This document shows, piece after piece, positions 1 through 10,430 of a DNA stretch of 64,000 nt. A program made the position numbers and the translations under genes. The notes under the pieces are model-generated. The model saw only the letters and a list, made by a program, of their open reading frames with translations. It was not told the origin of the DNA and did not search any database. How positions within the stretch are numbered: position 1 is the first letter of the stretch; each line of letters begins with the position of its first letter. Source of the stretch: Glebionis coronaria (lineage: Eukaryota > Streptophyta > Magnoliopsida > Asterales > Asteraceae); NCBI GenBank assembly GCA_025667525.1, contig CM046875.1:284908140-284972139 (forward strand). Direction: 5' to 3'.

Positions 1-1699
1 ATCACTGTAAACACTAAAGAGTGTCACTCTGAGTGTTCTGCCAAGATCACTAAGATATTGCGTAGAGGCCTGGAACATGTTTGAATTCAGTTAAGAATTA
101 AACCACTGTTGCTTTCAAATTATCACAAGTTTGATTCATAAAGAATCACACAAGTCATCTACCATGAGCTTTATAATGTTCGCTCAAGAAGTATTTCCAT
201 CTTCATTGTAAATACTTGCTTATTACTCGGATGTTCAGGCAAGATCATGAAGATTTTACGTAGGCATCTTAATATCTTTCTTACTTTTCATAGTGCGTGA
301 AGAAGCAAGTAAATATGGATATGTGTCCTAATGAGATTATTGATGATCTCAAATGGTTCTAGACTCGATCATGCACTTTGGATTTTAGTGATCGGAGGCT
401 GGAGAGGAGTGCCACCATTTCAATATCAATATATTCGGAGTGAATAAATCGATAGATAATGAGTTGTCTCCGTGTGATTAAAACAAATACCTTTTGAGAG
501 ATATCTGAGTTAGATGGGTTGGGTTGTGCATTGCATCATTGGGTCCATGATGTCAATCTTCAATATCGAGCATCATTAAAAATGATCTCAATAGCGTATG
601 TGTTGACCCGGTTTCTGCCTAAGTTGCAAGAAGGGCTTCTTTCTTTAGATCCTTTATCTTTACAATTCTTTTTCATTCTTCAATCCCTTCAATGCTTACC
701 AATACGTCATAACTAGCACCTTGTTGTGATTTTTCCTGTGTTAACTTAAGTGCTTGGTCGGCATTCAGCTACATTCACAATCTTTCTCCATCTTTCCGGA
801 ATACTATTTCTAGCTATGGAATGTCCTTGGGAAGATTCCTACGGTTCTAGAAGAATCATTGGAATTTAATCTATCCTACCATCCTTATGTCACCACAATC
901 GTCACCGTCGTGAATACAGATGTTTTGGGTAAGTGTATGTCACCATGAAATCCATTTTGATATCCAAATCAATTTTGCTCCCCTTAACATATGCCACGAT
1001 ATTCGAAAACATTTCGCACATGTCGGGATGAGCCAGCACATTAAGTCAAATCATTATTGATCTCAATATTAAATCACATTTTCTCCCCCATATTAAAATT
1101 ATTAACCCAGTCGATGTTTTTAATATCAACTAATTTAATGAAATTTTAAGAAAAATTGGGAAGTAAAAGGCAAATCCAATTGTCTTCATGATTTTCACAA
1201 GCTCCCCCTCAAATTAATGAGGGTGTACTTGAAGCGTAAAAAGATCATATATTATAATTTATTCACAAGATTAATAATGTACGAGGTTGGACCTGAATGA
1301 TGAGAACATCATATGATAAAATCACGTGGTTCTTGTTGACGAATGTTGGTCTCCCCGTAACGTCTGAAATTATCATCTCCTTGACACCATATGTACGATT
1401 GATATCGTTGTCTTGACACCAACTTGTGAACTTGGCACTTTCGGCATCAAAGATTCTGAACGCTTGACAATTGCTCCCCTCAATTATTGACCCGTGTTCT
1501 ATCTAAATAGTTGTAGTCGTCGGTTGAGTAGTCGCATCGTCGAGTATTTAGATACCAATTGTATATTGCTATGGTTGTAGAGATGATAACTTCATAAAAA
1601 CAAGATTTCTCTTGTTTTAACAAATAAATGCACTGATGCGTACATATATTTGTGTTAGATTGTGTTACAACGTGAACAAAATCCCTTACGTGGTTATAA
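1..1699 (-). other. Non-coding remnant, probably the distal part of a minus-strand copia-like element
   Basis: No convincing reading frame is visible on either strand; the short ORF at 519-716 matches nothing I recognise. On the minus strand there are several GGGGAG or GGGGGAG purine runs (near 973, 1083, 1204, 1352 and 1470). They resemble the multiple polypurine tracts found upstream of the 3' LTR in Sirevirus-type copia elements. The assignment to the element whose LTR lies at 4840-5865 rests on continuity and orientation, not on homology. Confidence 0.35.
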
Positions 1700-2700
1700 A
1701 GTAAACCATGCCCGAGAAAATTAATTCTCGTTGTGAGCCAAAGATTTCATAAGAAATACTTGACTATAATATGAAAAGCGGATTGTAGTCTGAAATAACT
1801 ACAAGCCATATTGAGCATGTTTTAAATCTTTTAAACTTCTGCTCGAACTTTATTTACAACCCCGTGTCATTATTAAACGACATTTCTAGGATCGTAAATA
1901 TTATCGATTTCAGAAGACATGCCCTTTTTGAAAACCAATTACTTGAGCTAAGATTTTGAATATCTTACAAAACGAGCTCAAGTCCGGAAAGTTGTAAACT
2001 TTCCGTTGTTAAGGATAAGTTACCATCGGCGATATACTTTTCCTTTTAACTGAAGAACGAGTTCTAAGTTGATATTTAGTTAGAAGTCGTTTTTTTTTCT
2101 TTACCAAAAAAATACTTAGAAGTCGTTTTCGTGATCTTGAAAACTTTGGAATGTTTTAACATAAAGCTCATGACCGAGAAAGGTGAATTTCTCGTTATGA
2201 AAAAATGTTCTCTTATTTCAAATATACACTTTCCTTTGTGAGCTTAAAACTTGGAACGTTTTAATACAAGCTCATGACTAAGAAAAATTAATTTCCCGTT
2301 ACGAGGATAAGTTATCATTAAAGATAAGCTTTCCAAAAATTGAAGTTCGAGTTACTGTCTGATATTTAACTGTAAGTCATTTACACGAGCTTAAAACCTT
2401 TGAATAGTTTTACTGTAAGCTCGTGTCCGAGAAAATTTAATTTCTCGTTAGTGAGGATAATTTTATCATCGGCGATAAACTTTCCTTTCTTTGAAGCACG
2501 GGTTACAATCTGTGATCCGACTGTAAGCCATATACACGAGCTTAAAACCTTTGAATAGTTTTAATGTAAGCTCGTGTCCGAGAAAAAATAATTTCTCGTT
2601 TTGAGGGTAAGTTATCGTTGCATAGATAAACTTCCCTTTATTTGAAGTCCGGGTTATCGTCTGTCATTTAACAATGAACCATATTGAGCTTTTAACTGTA
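1700..2700. repeat. Degenerate ~149-bp tandem array with internal hairpins
   Basis: Five to six imperfect copies are visible. Phasing by the CGAGAAAA...TTTCTCG hairpin gives copies near 2279, 2429 and 2578 (149-150 bp apart), with more diverged copies near 1710, 2000 and 2190. Each unit also holds a second inverted repeat, ACGAGCTTAAAAC...GTAAGCTCGTGT, and the phrase GGATAAGTTATCAT. The array lies just distal to the gag remnant on the minus strand, so it would be in the transcribed interior of that element. No coding potential is seen. Confidence 0.75.
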
Positions 2701-2742
2701 GATCCCCTGAGACACTTGATTCGTAGATATCAGCTTTTTCAG

Positions 2743-4268
2743 TTAGCAAACTCTGAGAGTGTCCTTAGCTGAACGGTATAAAGTGATTGGATCGCTTTGT
2801 CCTTGTTGAACGTTGACTTTGGTACCTGCATTCTCACTTGGAGTTTGTATGCTTTGATATGGATTAGTGATATCTATTTTAGAACCATGTAGGGGTTCAC
2901 AGTCAACCTTGGTAGTGCAAGAGGGAAACATCCTTCCTGTAGGAACCCATTAAAGATTAACCGATTTGATAATCCGACCCGTGGGTTGCCACCTTAGATT
3001 GGATCTAGGCGACATTTTTTTCTTATGCATAACGGAAGACTTAACGGTAGAAAACCTATTTCCTTTGGGATTCCCTCTTTTAGCACAGGAGCTCAGCTCT
3101 TTCAAGACTTTAGTTACACAAGCCGCATGATTTGTCGTGAAGACACTTTACATCATACGAAACAAACACCGTGATTGAGGTCCGAAAGAGATCTAGAAAT
3201 CCTAGTTCTTGCTTGTACCATTTTCTTAGGTGCATATACATAGTGATTATTAGAGATGTTGTTTAACCTATGTTTTGGTATTGTCTTAGAATTATCCCTA
3301 GAATCACTAGTAGCAGTCTTGTTTTGAGGTTTTGCAATGGCTGATTTGATCACATTAGGCCTAGATAGTGGAGTGACTGGTCTAGAAAGATGAACCATAT
3401 CAACTTGGGAGGCAAACCGCGTTCTCGAGGATTTTGGTCGCTCAGATCTAAATGCAGTCGGTTGTCGAACGGATTGAATTTTAGGCGGTTTCCCCAAGAT
3501 TGATGGTTTTTCAAGCTTAGTTTTCACACTAGTGCCTTTAATTTTCCTTAGCTCGTTTTTCAGAGCAGCTATAGCAAAAACTTTTTCTGAACCTGAGCCT
3601 TTAAATCAGCATTTTCAGTAGTTAACAAGGTCGTTGACTCTAGAGTTTTAAACCTCATCGCTACGATAAAATTATTTAACTCATTACAACGCTGTTTTAA
3701 GGTCTCATTTTCCTTTTGTAAGATATTTTTAGGATGCCAATTTAGATTCAAGTAAATTAATTTGTTTTTAAAAATTATTATTTTCAGCTTTAGAATCTAA
3801 AATTTTTTGATCCAATTTTCGTTCAAGAACAACATTTGGTTTTTCAAATTTGTCATGTTTCTTCGAAAATTCAATTTTGGCATCCTCAAGCTCTTTTGAT
3901 TGTTGAGCTATAATCGTTTCAAGCTCTTCAATCCTAGAAGCAGAATTGGTTTGAGAAGCAGTCATAAAGGATATATCATGATCTTTAACATTTTGATCAC
4001 TTTCTCCCCCATTATGACTCACATCAGATGAATCAGAAGTGGTATTGCTATCACCCTTTTTCATCCCATGTTCGACATAGGTAGGTTCAGAATTCTCAAC
4101 ATGCTTTAGATCATTTTTAGATACAATATTCAATTGTACCCCAATTATTGGCTCTTCGTCATGCATGCTTGAGTCATGTTGTGGTGATGCTATGACGCTG
4201 CTATCATCGTTAACCAAAGCGGTCTCCTTTGAGTCATCCGTATGACCATTATCCTTGTGCATCTGCAT
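2743..4268 (-). pseudogene. Copia Gag C-terminal half, broken (minus strand)
   Basis: Reading leftwards from 4268 there is an acidic N-terminal stretch, then a coiled-coil-like segment (EELETIIAQQSKELEDAKIEF). A basic segment follows with KTKLEKPSILGKPP and RQPTAFRSERPKSS, then LRWQPTGRI and WVPTGRMF, and finally TKVDCEPLHGSKIDITNPY. This order matches the long Gag tails of Asteraceae copia polyproteins. Stops and frameshifts cut it into at least four open pieces (4268-3768, 3751-3569, 3527-3153, 2931-2743). No protease, integrase or RT follows. It is therefore a decayed or gag-only element. The family match is recognition from memory and was not searched. Confidence 0.7.
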
Positions 4269-4839
4269 CTGATTTTCTTACTTCCAATTATCATAAGCAA
4301 GTTGAAGTCGTGATCTTTCTTGAAACAACTGCGTAAGAGAGTTCACATATTTGCACACGGTTCCTTAGAAGCCTTGGATCTCGGTATGCATATCTTCAAG
4401 GAATGACATGCAGAGCACTGATTTTTCTTTCTTGGCAACATCGAATTGAAGAAAAATCGATAATTGTTTCAAAAGAACTTGAAGTGCAAATACGGATTCA
4501 ATGTGATTAAAGTCTTCTTTTTCAAGTTTCTACTGAAGAATATCCAAGTTTATCATCATATCGTCGATGAAGAAAGGAGCATCATGACCAAAGACTGCCA
4601 CAAAGGGTGGTCCATACGTGAGCTTTGTAAGCTCGTGGATATGACATTAAAATTGTCTAAATACTACTTGATATATTTTTCTTACTTCTTCTTGCATCTT
4701 CTGCAATTCTCCCTCTTGAGATGTCGAATTCAACCAATCCATTGAAATTCGATGAAAAATGGAGGTAAGGATTACTTATCGATCGAGCAATGAAAGAAAG
4801 TAATTGTGTTTGTTTTCGTGTGTTGAAGTCGAGAAACAA
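4269..4839 (-). other. Leader and N-terminal gag region of the same copia element, decayed
   Basis: This lies between the LTR (right) and the recognisable gag tail (left). Only short open stretches are seen, for example minus 4839-4657. No clear primer-binding site matching tRNA-iMet (TGGTATCAGAGC) follows the LTR end at 4840, so it is either decayed or primed by another tRNA. Confidence 0.4.
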
Positions 4840-4944
4840 TGTTGAAATCCCCTAATAATGTGTTCTTGAGAAACCAAAAAATTTCAAGACCTAATAACTC
4901 ACTATAAAAATTTTCAAAATCACGTTTTTAAAAAATCTTAGAAT

Positions 4945-5300
4945 ATTTATGAAGATTTCGCAATGTATAAGTCAATAATCTCGGAATGTTCAAGTAAGAC
5001 AGATTTCGCAATGAGTAGACTAACACTTTTCGCAATAACCCAATTTAGCAAATCTCGCAATAATCAAAACAACAGATTTCGCAATAACAGGTTGCACAGA
5101 TTTCGCAATAACAGGCTTCACAAATTTCGCAATAACAGGTTTCACATATTTCGCAATATCCAATTTTATGCAGATTTCGCAATACCCAATAGATGAAGGA
5201 TTTCGTAATAATCAACAAACAACAGATTTCACAATAAGTAAACCCCTAATTATTGCGAAAAGTTTTGGTGAAGATTCTGGAATAATGAAGGATATTGCGA
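4945..5300 (-). repeat. TTTCGCAATA motif array inside the LTR
   Basis: About nine perfect TTTCGCAAT copies on the + strand (near 4949, 5002, 5029, 5077, 5100, 5124, 5148, 5172) plus variants and two inverted copies (5256, 5292), mostly 24 bp apart. The array lies about 440-800 nt downstream of the LTR TATA box on the minus strand. Confidence 0.8.
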
Positions 5301-5714
5301 AATTTTGGTAGTTTTCCTAAAAAGTGGATCTTGGATGAAAGAACACCTTTTTTCGAGTTTTAGCTCCAAAATTAAGCAAAAAATCATAATTTTTTGTGTT
5401 TTAACACAAATCAATATCCTAAATCACTACAACAACTATGTAGATGATTTCTAGGAAGATTAAACCACAAAAAAACACAAAACAATTTGGATCGAATGAT
5501 TTTTGGATCTAAAAGTCACGAAAATCAAGAAAAAAAACACAAAAACAAAGCAATCATTCCATGTTAGTTTATCGTAATCCTTGTATTATCCTATTGATGG
5601 AATGATTACAAAAGAGAGAAAGAGATGAAGAACTAGAGAAAGAAAGAAGAGAGAGATTGGAGAGAAAATAGATAATATTAGATTGAATGAAAATTGAGAA
5701 CAATGACCAACCGC

Positions 5715-5744
5715 TCCTAACATGTTAGGAGGAGGATTATATAG
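5715..5744 (-). promoter_or_regulatory. LTR core promoter: TATA box plus 16-bp palindrome
   Basis: CTATATAAT (minus, 5744-5736) is a good plant TATA box. It is followed after 5 bp by the perfect palindrome TCCTAACATGTTAGGA (5715-5730), upstream of any expected start site. Position within the LTR fits Pol II initiation. Confidence 0.55.
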
Positions 5745-5937
5745 TCCACCCTACATGTGGGCTTTGTGGGTTATATAGTAAGACCTATGACTACGAGCCC
5801 ATACTACGTATATATTGCTGGAGTGACCGAACCTTCCTAAATACGTAAAAAACGTATTTCCAACATGGTGACCATCGACTATAAGCTACAGGAGAAAAAT
5901 AATGTGTTTTTTGTTTAGTTGAAATCCTTATATGGCA

Positions 5938-6239
5938 CACTAGTACAAAAAATGGTATCCGTCACACTCAGAAAGAGTGACCGTAGGTCTACAGTCACAC
6001 ACGGTTTTTTTAGCCTTTGTGACTTAAGGTCCCACGACCGTAGGTACCCTACGGTCACGATCTGATCTTAGTGATGATAACGAGCAAGAAAATGTGACCA
6101 ATTTTTGAAATGGTATGAAGAACTAGGTACAATATTTGGTGTTTTAGTGAATATGTGTGACGGTAAACACTCTACAGTTACACAAGTTTTGTTAAAGAGT
6201 GACTATTGTTTATAATTTTGACACATGAATATACAATAT
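5938..6239 (+). mobile_element. CACTA-like transposon terminus
   Basis: The sequence opens CACTAGTACAAAAAATGG, the typical start of a plant CACTA (En/Spm) terminal inverted repeat. It is followed by GTGACCGTAGG/CCTACGGTCAC and GTCACAC short inverted motifs, as in CACTA subterminal regions. A 3-bp target duplication would be GCA (5935-5937). I did not find the opposite terminus (CCATTTTTTGTACTAGTG) in the window, so the element is truncated, diverged or interrupted. No transposase is seen. Confidence 0.55.
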
Positions 6240-7240
6240 TTGTGACATTTACTATGTGATCAGTGTATTTTGTGTGACTATATGAATCAACTAGTCACAT
6301 GAAGTGTATGTTTGTGTGACTTTTTATAATATGTAGTCACACAAATCATGTTAATGGTACTGAGTTAGTCACATAAAATTAACCAAAGAGTTACCAATAA
6401 TAGTATTAAGTGTGACTGTATGCTTTGTCAAGTCAAAAAAATTGTATTTTGTGTGACTATATGCATCCAATATTCACATGAAGTGTATGTTTGTGTGACA
6501 TATTATGATATGTAGTCATACAAATCATGTTAATGGTACTGAGTTAGTCACATACATTTAACCAAAGAGTTACCAATAGTAGAAATAAGTGTGACTGTAT
6601 GCTTTGTCAAGTCAAGCAAATTGTATTTTGTGTGACTATATGGATCTAATAGTGACATAAATTGTATGTTTGTGTGACTTTTTATGATATGTAGTCACAC
6701 AAATCATGCTAATGATATTGAGTTAGTCACATACAGTTAACCAAATAGTGACCAATAGTAGTAATAAGTATGACTATATGCTTTGTCAAGTCAAGCAAAT
6801 TGTATTTTGTGTGACTATATGCATCCAATAGTCACATGAAGTGTATGTTTGTGTGACCTTTTATGATATGTAGTCACACAAATCATGTTAATGGTACTAA
6901 GTTAGTCATATACAATTAACCAAAGAGTTACCAATAGTAGTAATAAGTATGACTGTATGCTTTGTCAAGTCAAGCAAATTGTATTTTGTGTGACTATATG
7001 CATCCACTAGTCACATGCATTGTATGTTTGTGTGACTTTTTATGATATGTAGTCACACAAATCATGTTAATGGTACTGAGTTAGTCACATACAATTAACC
7101 AAAGATTTACCAATAGTAGTAATAAGTGTGACTGTATGCTTTGCCAAATCAAGCAAATTGTATTTTGTGTGATTATATGCATTCAATAGTCACATGAATT
7201 GTATGTTTGTGTGACTTTTTATGATTTTTAGTCACAACGA
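6240..7240. repeat. 179-bp tandem repeat array (about 5.5 copies)
   Basis: The phrase TGCTTTGTCAAGTCAA starts at 6421, 6600, 6779 and 6958, with a variant at 7137, giving an exact 179-bp period. Each unit contains GTGTGACT...AGTCACAC inverted motifs. Copies differ by a few per cent. The array lies subterminally in the CACTA-like end and stops where the tRNA-like sequence begins. Confidence 0.9.
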
Positions 7241-7247
7241 AAAATAA

Positions 7248-7319
7248 GGAAGTGCGAGGAATCGAACCCCATGCCTCTCGCATGCAATGTGAGCGCTCTA
7301 CCACATGAGCTACACTCCC
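7248..7319 (-). tRNA. tRNA-Ala (anticodon UGC)-like gene
   Basis: The 72-nt sequence folds as a cloverleaf. Acceptor arms GGGAGTG/CACTTCC are fully paired (one G-U). The D stem GCTC/GAGC is perfect, and the anticodon loop ATTGCAT gives UGC. The T arm TGGGG-TTCGATT-CCTCG is paired with wobbles, and the Pol III B box GGTTCGATTCC is intact. A T5 run follows the 3' end by 4 nt (7241-7246), a plausible Pol III terminator. Oddities: one mismatch (A30-C40) in the anticodon stem, a diverged A box, and a T where the discriminator A is expected. It may be a weak gene or a recent pseudogene. Confidence 0.75.
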
Positions 7320-8472
7320 ATTTTGGCAATTGCAGTTAACTAACACAATAACCAAAAAATTATATCTTATAACTTCCTAAAGACGATTATTCCTGTGGAA
7401 GAGTGCCCCTTAAGGTTGCAACCCCCACAGTTTCGACACCTCCTAAGTCGACATACGCCTGTGAGACACCTACATCCACAATTTTGTAGCACTCATTTTA
7501 AATGAGAATGTTACCTCTTTAACTAACAAAATGCTTATTAGACTCGACGTTAGAGGCCAGTAAAACAACATGAACACCATTTACCTTTAGTTTGCACCAA
7601 GCTTGATCCCTCAACACGTGTACCTACAGTATGTATCATTGCAACACGCATGTGCACGTTTCGTTGAGTAAACTGCTGGTCACACTATGAAATCCACGAA
7701 CATCTAAGAAGAAAAAAACAATTTCAAGTTACAGCAATTCATAAGGTTTTTAAAAAGATATGAGTTAAAAAATAGTACTCAGTCTCAACAGTGCCGACAT
7801 TGGTTACCGCAGGTTTAGGATTCGAACAAGACATGTGGAAAGGAAATAGAAAAAGTGTGATATGATTTGTGGAGGTTCAAGATTCAAAAAATAGTACTCT
7901 CTCCCATATATGATTCAAAAGAAATAAAAAATAGTCACTCCCTAGATCAGATCCGATTGTACCTGTATCTATGCAGCAACAATAGTAGTCCAATGCTGAG
8001 GTGGTGTTGAAGTTGGATAGTCACTCAAAAAAGCAATGGTTCTTCTTTATCCTGGTACACTAGTTGTCATGATAGGATGCAGATATTTCATTATCCATAA
8101 TACAAAAGCTCAACCTACTCAGCTATAACTACCAGTTCCTTCACCAAAGTTGTTGCAAAAGTGTACTTACCATGTTCTTGGAGACGACAAAATTCAAAAG
8201 AACTCGTCTGTACAAGAAATCATAAAACATTAAGCCTTATTAAGAAACAAAAAATTTGGTAGTCAGTGAACTATCTAATATAGTTGGCAAGGTTGTAAGT
8301 TCATATTTACATACCTTAGCAATAGTAATTGACGAAAAGTTGATACGTGTTAAACATTCGGTCCTCTATGCGAAACCAAAGAACATAAACAAATGAGTAA
8401 CCTACAGCTAGAACATTAGATCAAGTGTCTAACATAAACATTATCAGTAGGACCAAAAGTTGTTTACCAATC
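7320..8472. other. Mosaic non-coding DNA, possible captured exon
   Basis: No complete gene. On the minus strand an exon-like piece (about 7709-7589) is preceded by an acceptor-like TTTTTTTCTTCTTAG and ends at AAAG|GTAAAT; it reads DQQFTQRNVHMRVAMIHTVG in one frame. I do not recognise it. The rest is AT-rich. Confidence 0.35.
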
Positions 8473-8592
8473 TTACTGACACAACATCTGTTGAAGCTGA
8501 AGCACTTGGTTTCTTTGATCTTGTGGTAGCTGATTTATATGTTCTGTTGTCATGACTTATTGAAGTAGCGCCTTTTCCTGATCAACAGATAA
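8473..8592 (-). pseudogene. Fragment of a CstF64 (cleavage stimulation factor 2) C-terminal exon
   Basis: After an acceptor-like ATGTATGCAG, the minus strand reads LSVDQEKALLQ, a stop, then VMTTEHINQLPQDQRNQVLQ and LQQMLCQ before a terminal stop. This matches the pattern of the C-terminal helical domain of CstF64: an EKALL-Q-V segment, an acidic/QI-LP segment, QR, then QVLQLQ. That domain is the part of the pre-mRNA 3'-end cleavage factor that binds Pcf11/symplekin partners. The internal stop and the absence of the RRM and hinge elsewhere in the window show it is a fragment. Retained intron edge suggests DNA-level capture or duplication rather than retroposition. Recognition is by motif pattern, without a search. 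Confidence 0.65.
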
Positions 8593-9094
8593 CTGCATAC
8601 ATGCAAAATGTACTATGTTCAACCATAATTCAATAGCCTCTAAATTCCTAAACATCGCCTCTCAAATGAATAATCAATGTAAAGCGAAGAGCGCATCTCA
8701 AAATTGACATGATCTAATTACGGGTTAAAAAGAGAAAAAAATGGTTTAACGCAAAAGAGAGTTGTTAGATCTCCAAGATAGAGACCTACAACTACAAGGT
8801 GGTACAAATTATCATCAAAATCTAAAGAGATAGCCTCAAACCATGGACAAGATAAAACAGATAAATTATCACCAAATTCTATAATTTGAGATTTTTTTCG
8901 GTAGCTGACCAAACCTAAGCAGCTCTTGAGCGAAGATCAAAGAAGAACTGTTGAATCTACAGCAGCTCCAAAACTTCTGCCAAACTGAGATGATATTCGG
9001 GCACAATAACTGAATAATGATGTTGTGAAATTCACCATGATCACAACTGCTGTCATACGTTAAATTTTGTATATAACCTTGATTCATGTTTTAT
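8593..9094 (-). other. Unassigned interval with open but unrecognised minus-strand frames
   Basis: Overlapping minus-strand frames at 9087-8869 and 8912-8718 stay open for 60-70 codons (for example EFGDNLSVLSCPWFEAISLD). I recognise no family. They could be captured gene pieces or chance frames. Confidence 0.25.
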
Positions 9095-9184
9095 TTATTT
9101 CTGAATTACTTCCCACTCGGAATTGAATAACCCCGCATCCTTCATCTCAGAGTAGCAAGTAGTATCCAAGAGCAAATCTTCCTC
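9095..9184 (-). pseudogene. Terminal exon-like fragment of unknown gene
   Basis: A strong acceptor TTTTTTGCAG is followed on the minus strand by 29 codons (starting EEDLLLDTTCYSEMKDAG) and a stop codon at 9095-9097. The codon use and the acceptor look exon-like, and the strand agrees with the neighbouring CstF64 and Cactin fragments. I cannot name the gene. Confidence 0.35.
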
Positions 9185-9819
9185 CTGCAAAAAAATGTTA
9201 GAATCATATAATTTGGTAAAAGAAATAGCAGTCTTTAATGGTAATGAACCAAAGAAACAATATGTAATTACCTTGAAGAAATTTGTGAGAAAAGTTACAT
9301 ACAAAAAAGGAAGATAGAGAGTATGATAGCATATAACCACAAAACTATACAGACTGCAAATATAGAATATATCCAACAGGAGGCATCATCCATTAGACAC
9401 TTCCCATTCACCAATGAGGGCTATATTGAATTTCAGCAATATCCAAGGTCACGAACGGGTAAGGTAAAAAAGCTACGCGGAGATGAGTCAAGCAGCTGAT
9501 GGATGTTATGAAGCAGCGGGCTTGTGTAGATCAGCAACATGCTGTATTGTTGAGATACTTGGATGATATATCAGCACTGATTCAAAAGTTAGAAGAGTCG
9601 GCTCAAATATTAGGAGTTAGGACAGGCTGATGCATTAGGATGGCAAGCTGTTGAATTGAAGCTGAAGGCTGATGCATTAGGACAGTGGTTTGATGCTTTG
9701 AGACGGCGAGCTAATGCATTTGAACGGCAAACGATATCAATACTTCTTTGCAACAAACTGATGAAATCTTCTTCAGTCAGTGGTCCTCTCCAATGATACA
9801 AATCAATAGTATCTCAATT
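9185..9819. other. Non-coding interval with a three-copy 42-bp repeat
   Basis: GGCTGATGCATTAGGA-type starts recur at 9625, 9667 and 9709, exactly 42 bp (14 codons) apart. On the + strand the repeats read ADALGWQAVELKLK, ADALGQWFDALRRR and ANAFERQ. Upstream, another + frame (near 9500-9600) reads HAVLLRYLDDISALIQKLEE. This could be a decayed helical repeat protein, but I do not recognise it. Confidence 0.35.
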
Positions 9820-9827
9820 ATAACAAT

Positions 9828-9920
9828 TAGGGATAAGCATGGTACCGTACCGGATAGCGAGAACCTGTAACGATACGAGTCGGTACCGTACCGTTTCTCC
9901 GGTACTCATGCTCATCCCTA
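9828..9920. mobile_element. 93-bp hAT-type MITE
   Basis: Terminal inverted repeats are TAGGGATAAGCATG and, at the other end, CATGCTCATCCCTA. They are flanked by a perfect 8-bp direct duplication, ATAACAAT (9820-9827 and 9921-9928). An 8-bp duplication and TAGGGxTGxGCA-like ends are typical of hAT elements. The interior holds two copies of GGTACCGTACCG, giving further fold-back potential. Far too short to encode transposase. Confidence 0.85.
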
Positions 9921-9928
9921 ATAACAAT

Positions 9929-10304
9929 TGTTTTAGGGAAATTCAGAAAATCACCTCTGATGACTTGTCGTTAGACTCAGCAAATGATGATGAAGCCTGA
10001 AAGAATTTATACTAATATCAATCTATAAACGAATAATTTCTTATTTCACGTTCATGTTTTACTGTATAACTCAACAAATTATATTCAAAAGTTACATCAT
10101 TTATGTCAATCGACCCATCATCAGATATTAAATCCCTTGGGGATGAGCCCTCTTATGACCCTTCTCTTACTGGTGACGATACATACCAAAGGAAGAGCAT
10201 CAATGAAATTGCTGTAGATGCCACCTGCCCAACCACCACCAACCCCCCGCTCATAGCACCATTGGAATTAAAAAAGAACAATAGAAATGATTAGGAATGT
10301 TTAC
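9929..10304. other. Interval without recognised gene, contiguous with the Cactin fragment
   Basis: A + frame at 10103-10294 is open for 63 codons but matches nothing I know. On the minus strand this would be the intron and sequence downstream of the Cactin exon; the donor GTAAAC begins at 10304. Confidence 0.3.
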
Positions 10305-10430
10305 CTTGAAAAACTTGTATGGCTCCTCTATATCTATTTCAAATTCGTCAGGATCAAGATGCTTAGACAATATATCAATTGGCTTAATACGCCCTTCACG
10401 CAATCGTATTTCAGATCGAGATGGAGTGCG
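10305..10430 (-). pseudogene. Cactin gene fragment (one exon)
   Basis: The minus strand reads RSEIRLREGRIKPIDILSKH followed by LDPDEFEIDIEEPYKFFK, then a donor-like AAG|GTAAAC. This is the conserved mid-domain of Cactin, a spliceosome-associated nuclear protein conserved from plants to animals (IRLREGR-KPID-L-KHL, then acidic, EPY-FK). The frame is open, but only this ~42-residue stretch is present. I see no preceding coiled-coil region and no C-terminal Cactin_mid/CactinC domain. The retained donor implies genomic capture. CACTA- or Helitron-mediated capture, or a truncated old duplicate, are both possible. Confidence 0.7.

Larger units (their letters stand above)
4840..5865 (-). mobile_element. 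LTR of minus-strand copia element (1026 bp)
   Basis: On the minus strand it starts TGTTGGAAATACG at 5865 and ends GGGGATTTCAACA at 4840, giving TGTTG...CAACA inverted ends. A TATA box lies about 125 bp inside, and a motif array occupies the distal half. The gag remnant lies on its 3' side, so it is the 5' LTR. Its partner is not in the window, so no target duplication can be checked; the flank at 5866 is TGGTG. Confidence 0.7.

Noticed and set aside
6240..7240. Centromeric satellite array
   Set aside because: The 179-bp period fits, but there are only about 5.5 copies and they sit beside a CACTA-like terminus; no higher-order array is visible.
7173..7355. Minus-strand 60-codon ORF
   Set aside because: It is the translation of the tRNA-Ala-like sequence and flanking repeat, not a protein gene.
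8041..8080. GTACACTAGTTG as the missing CACTA 3' terminus
   Set aside because: It lacks the expected CCATTTTTT before GTACTAGTG and has no matching 3-bp duplication.
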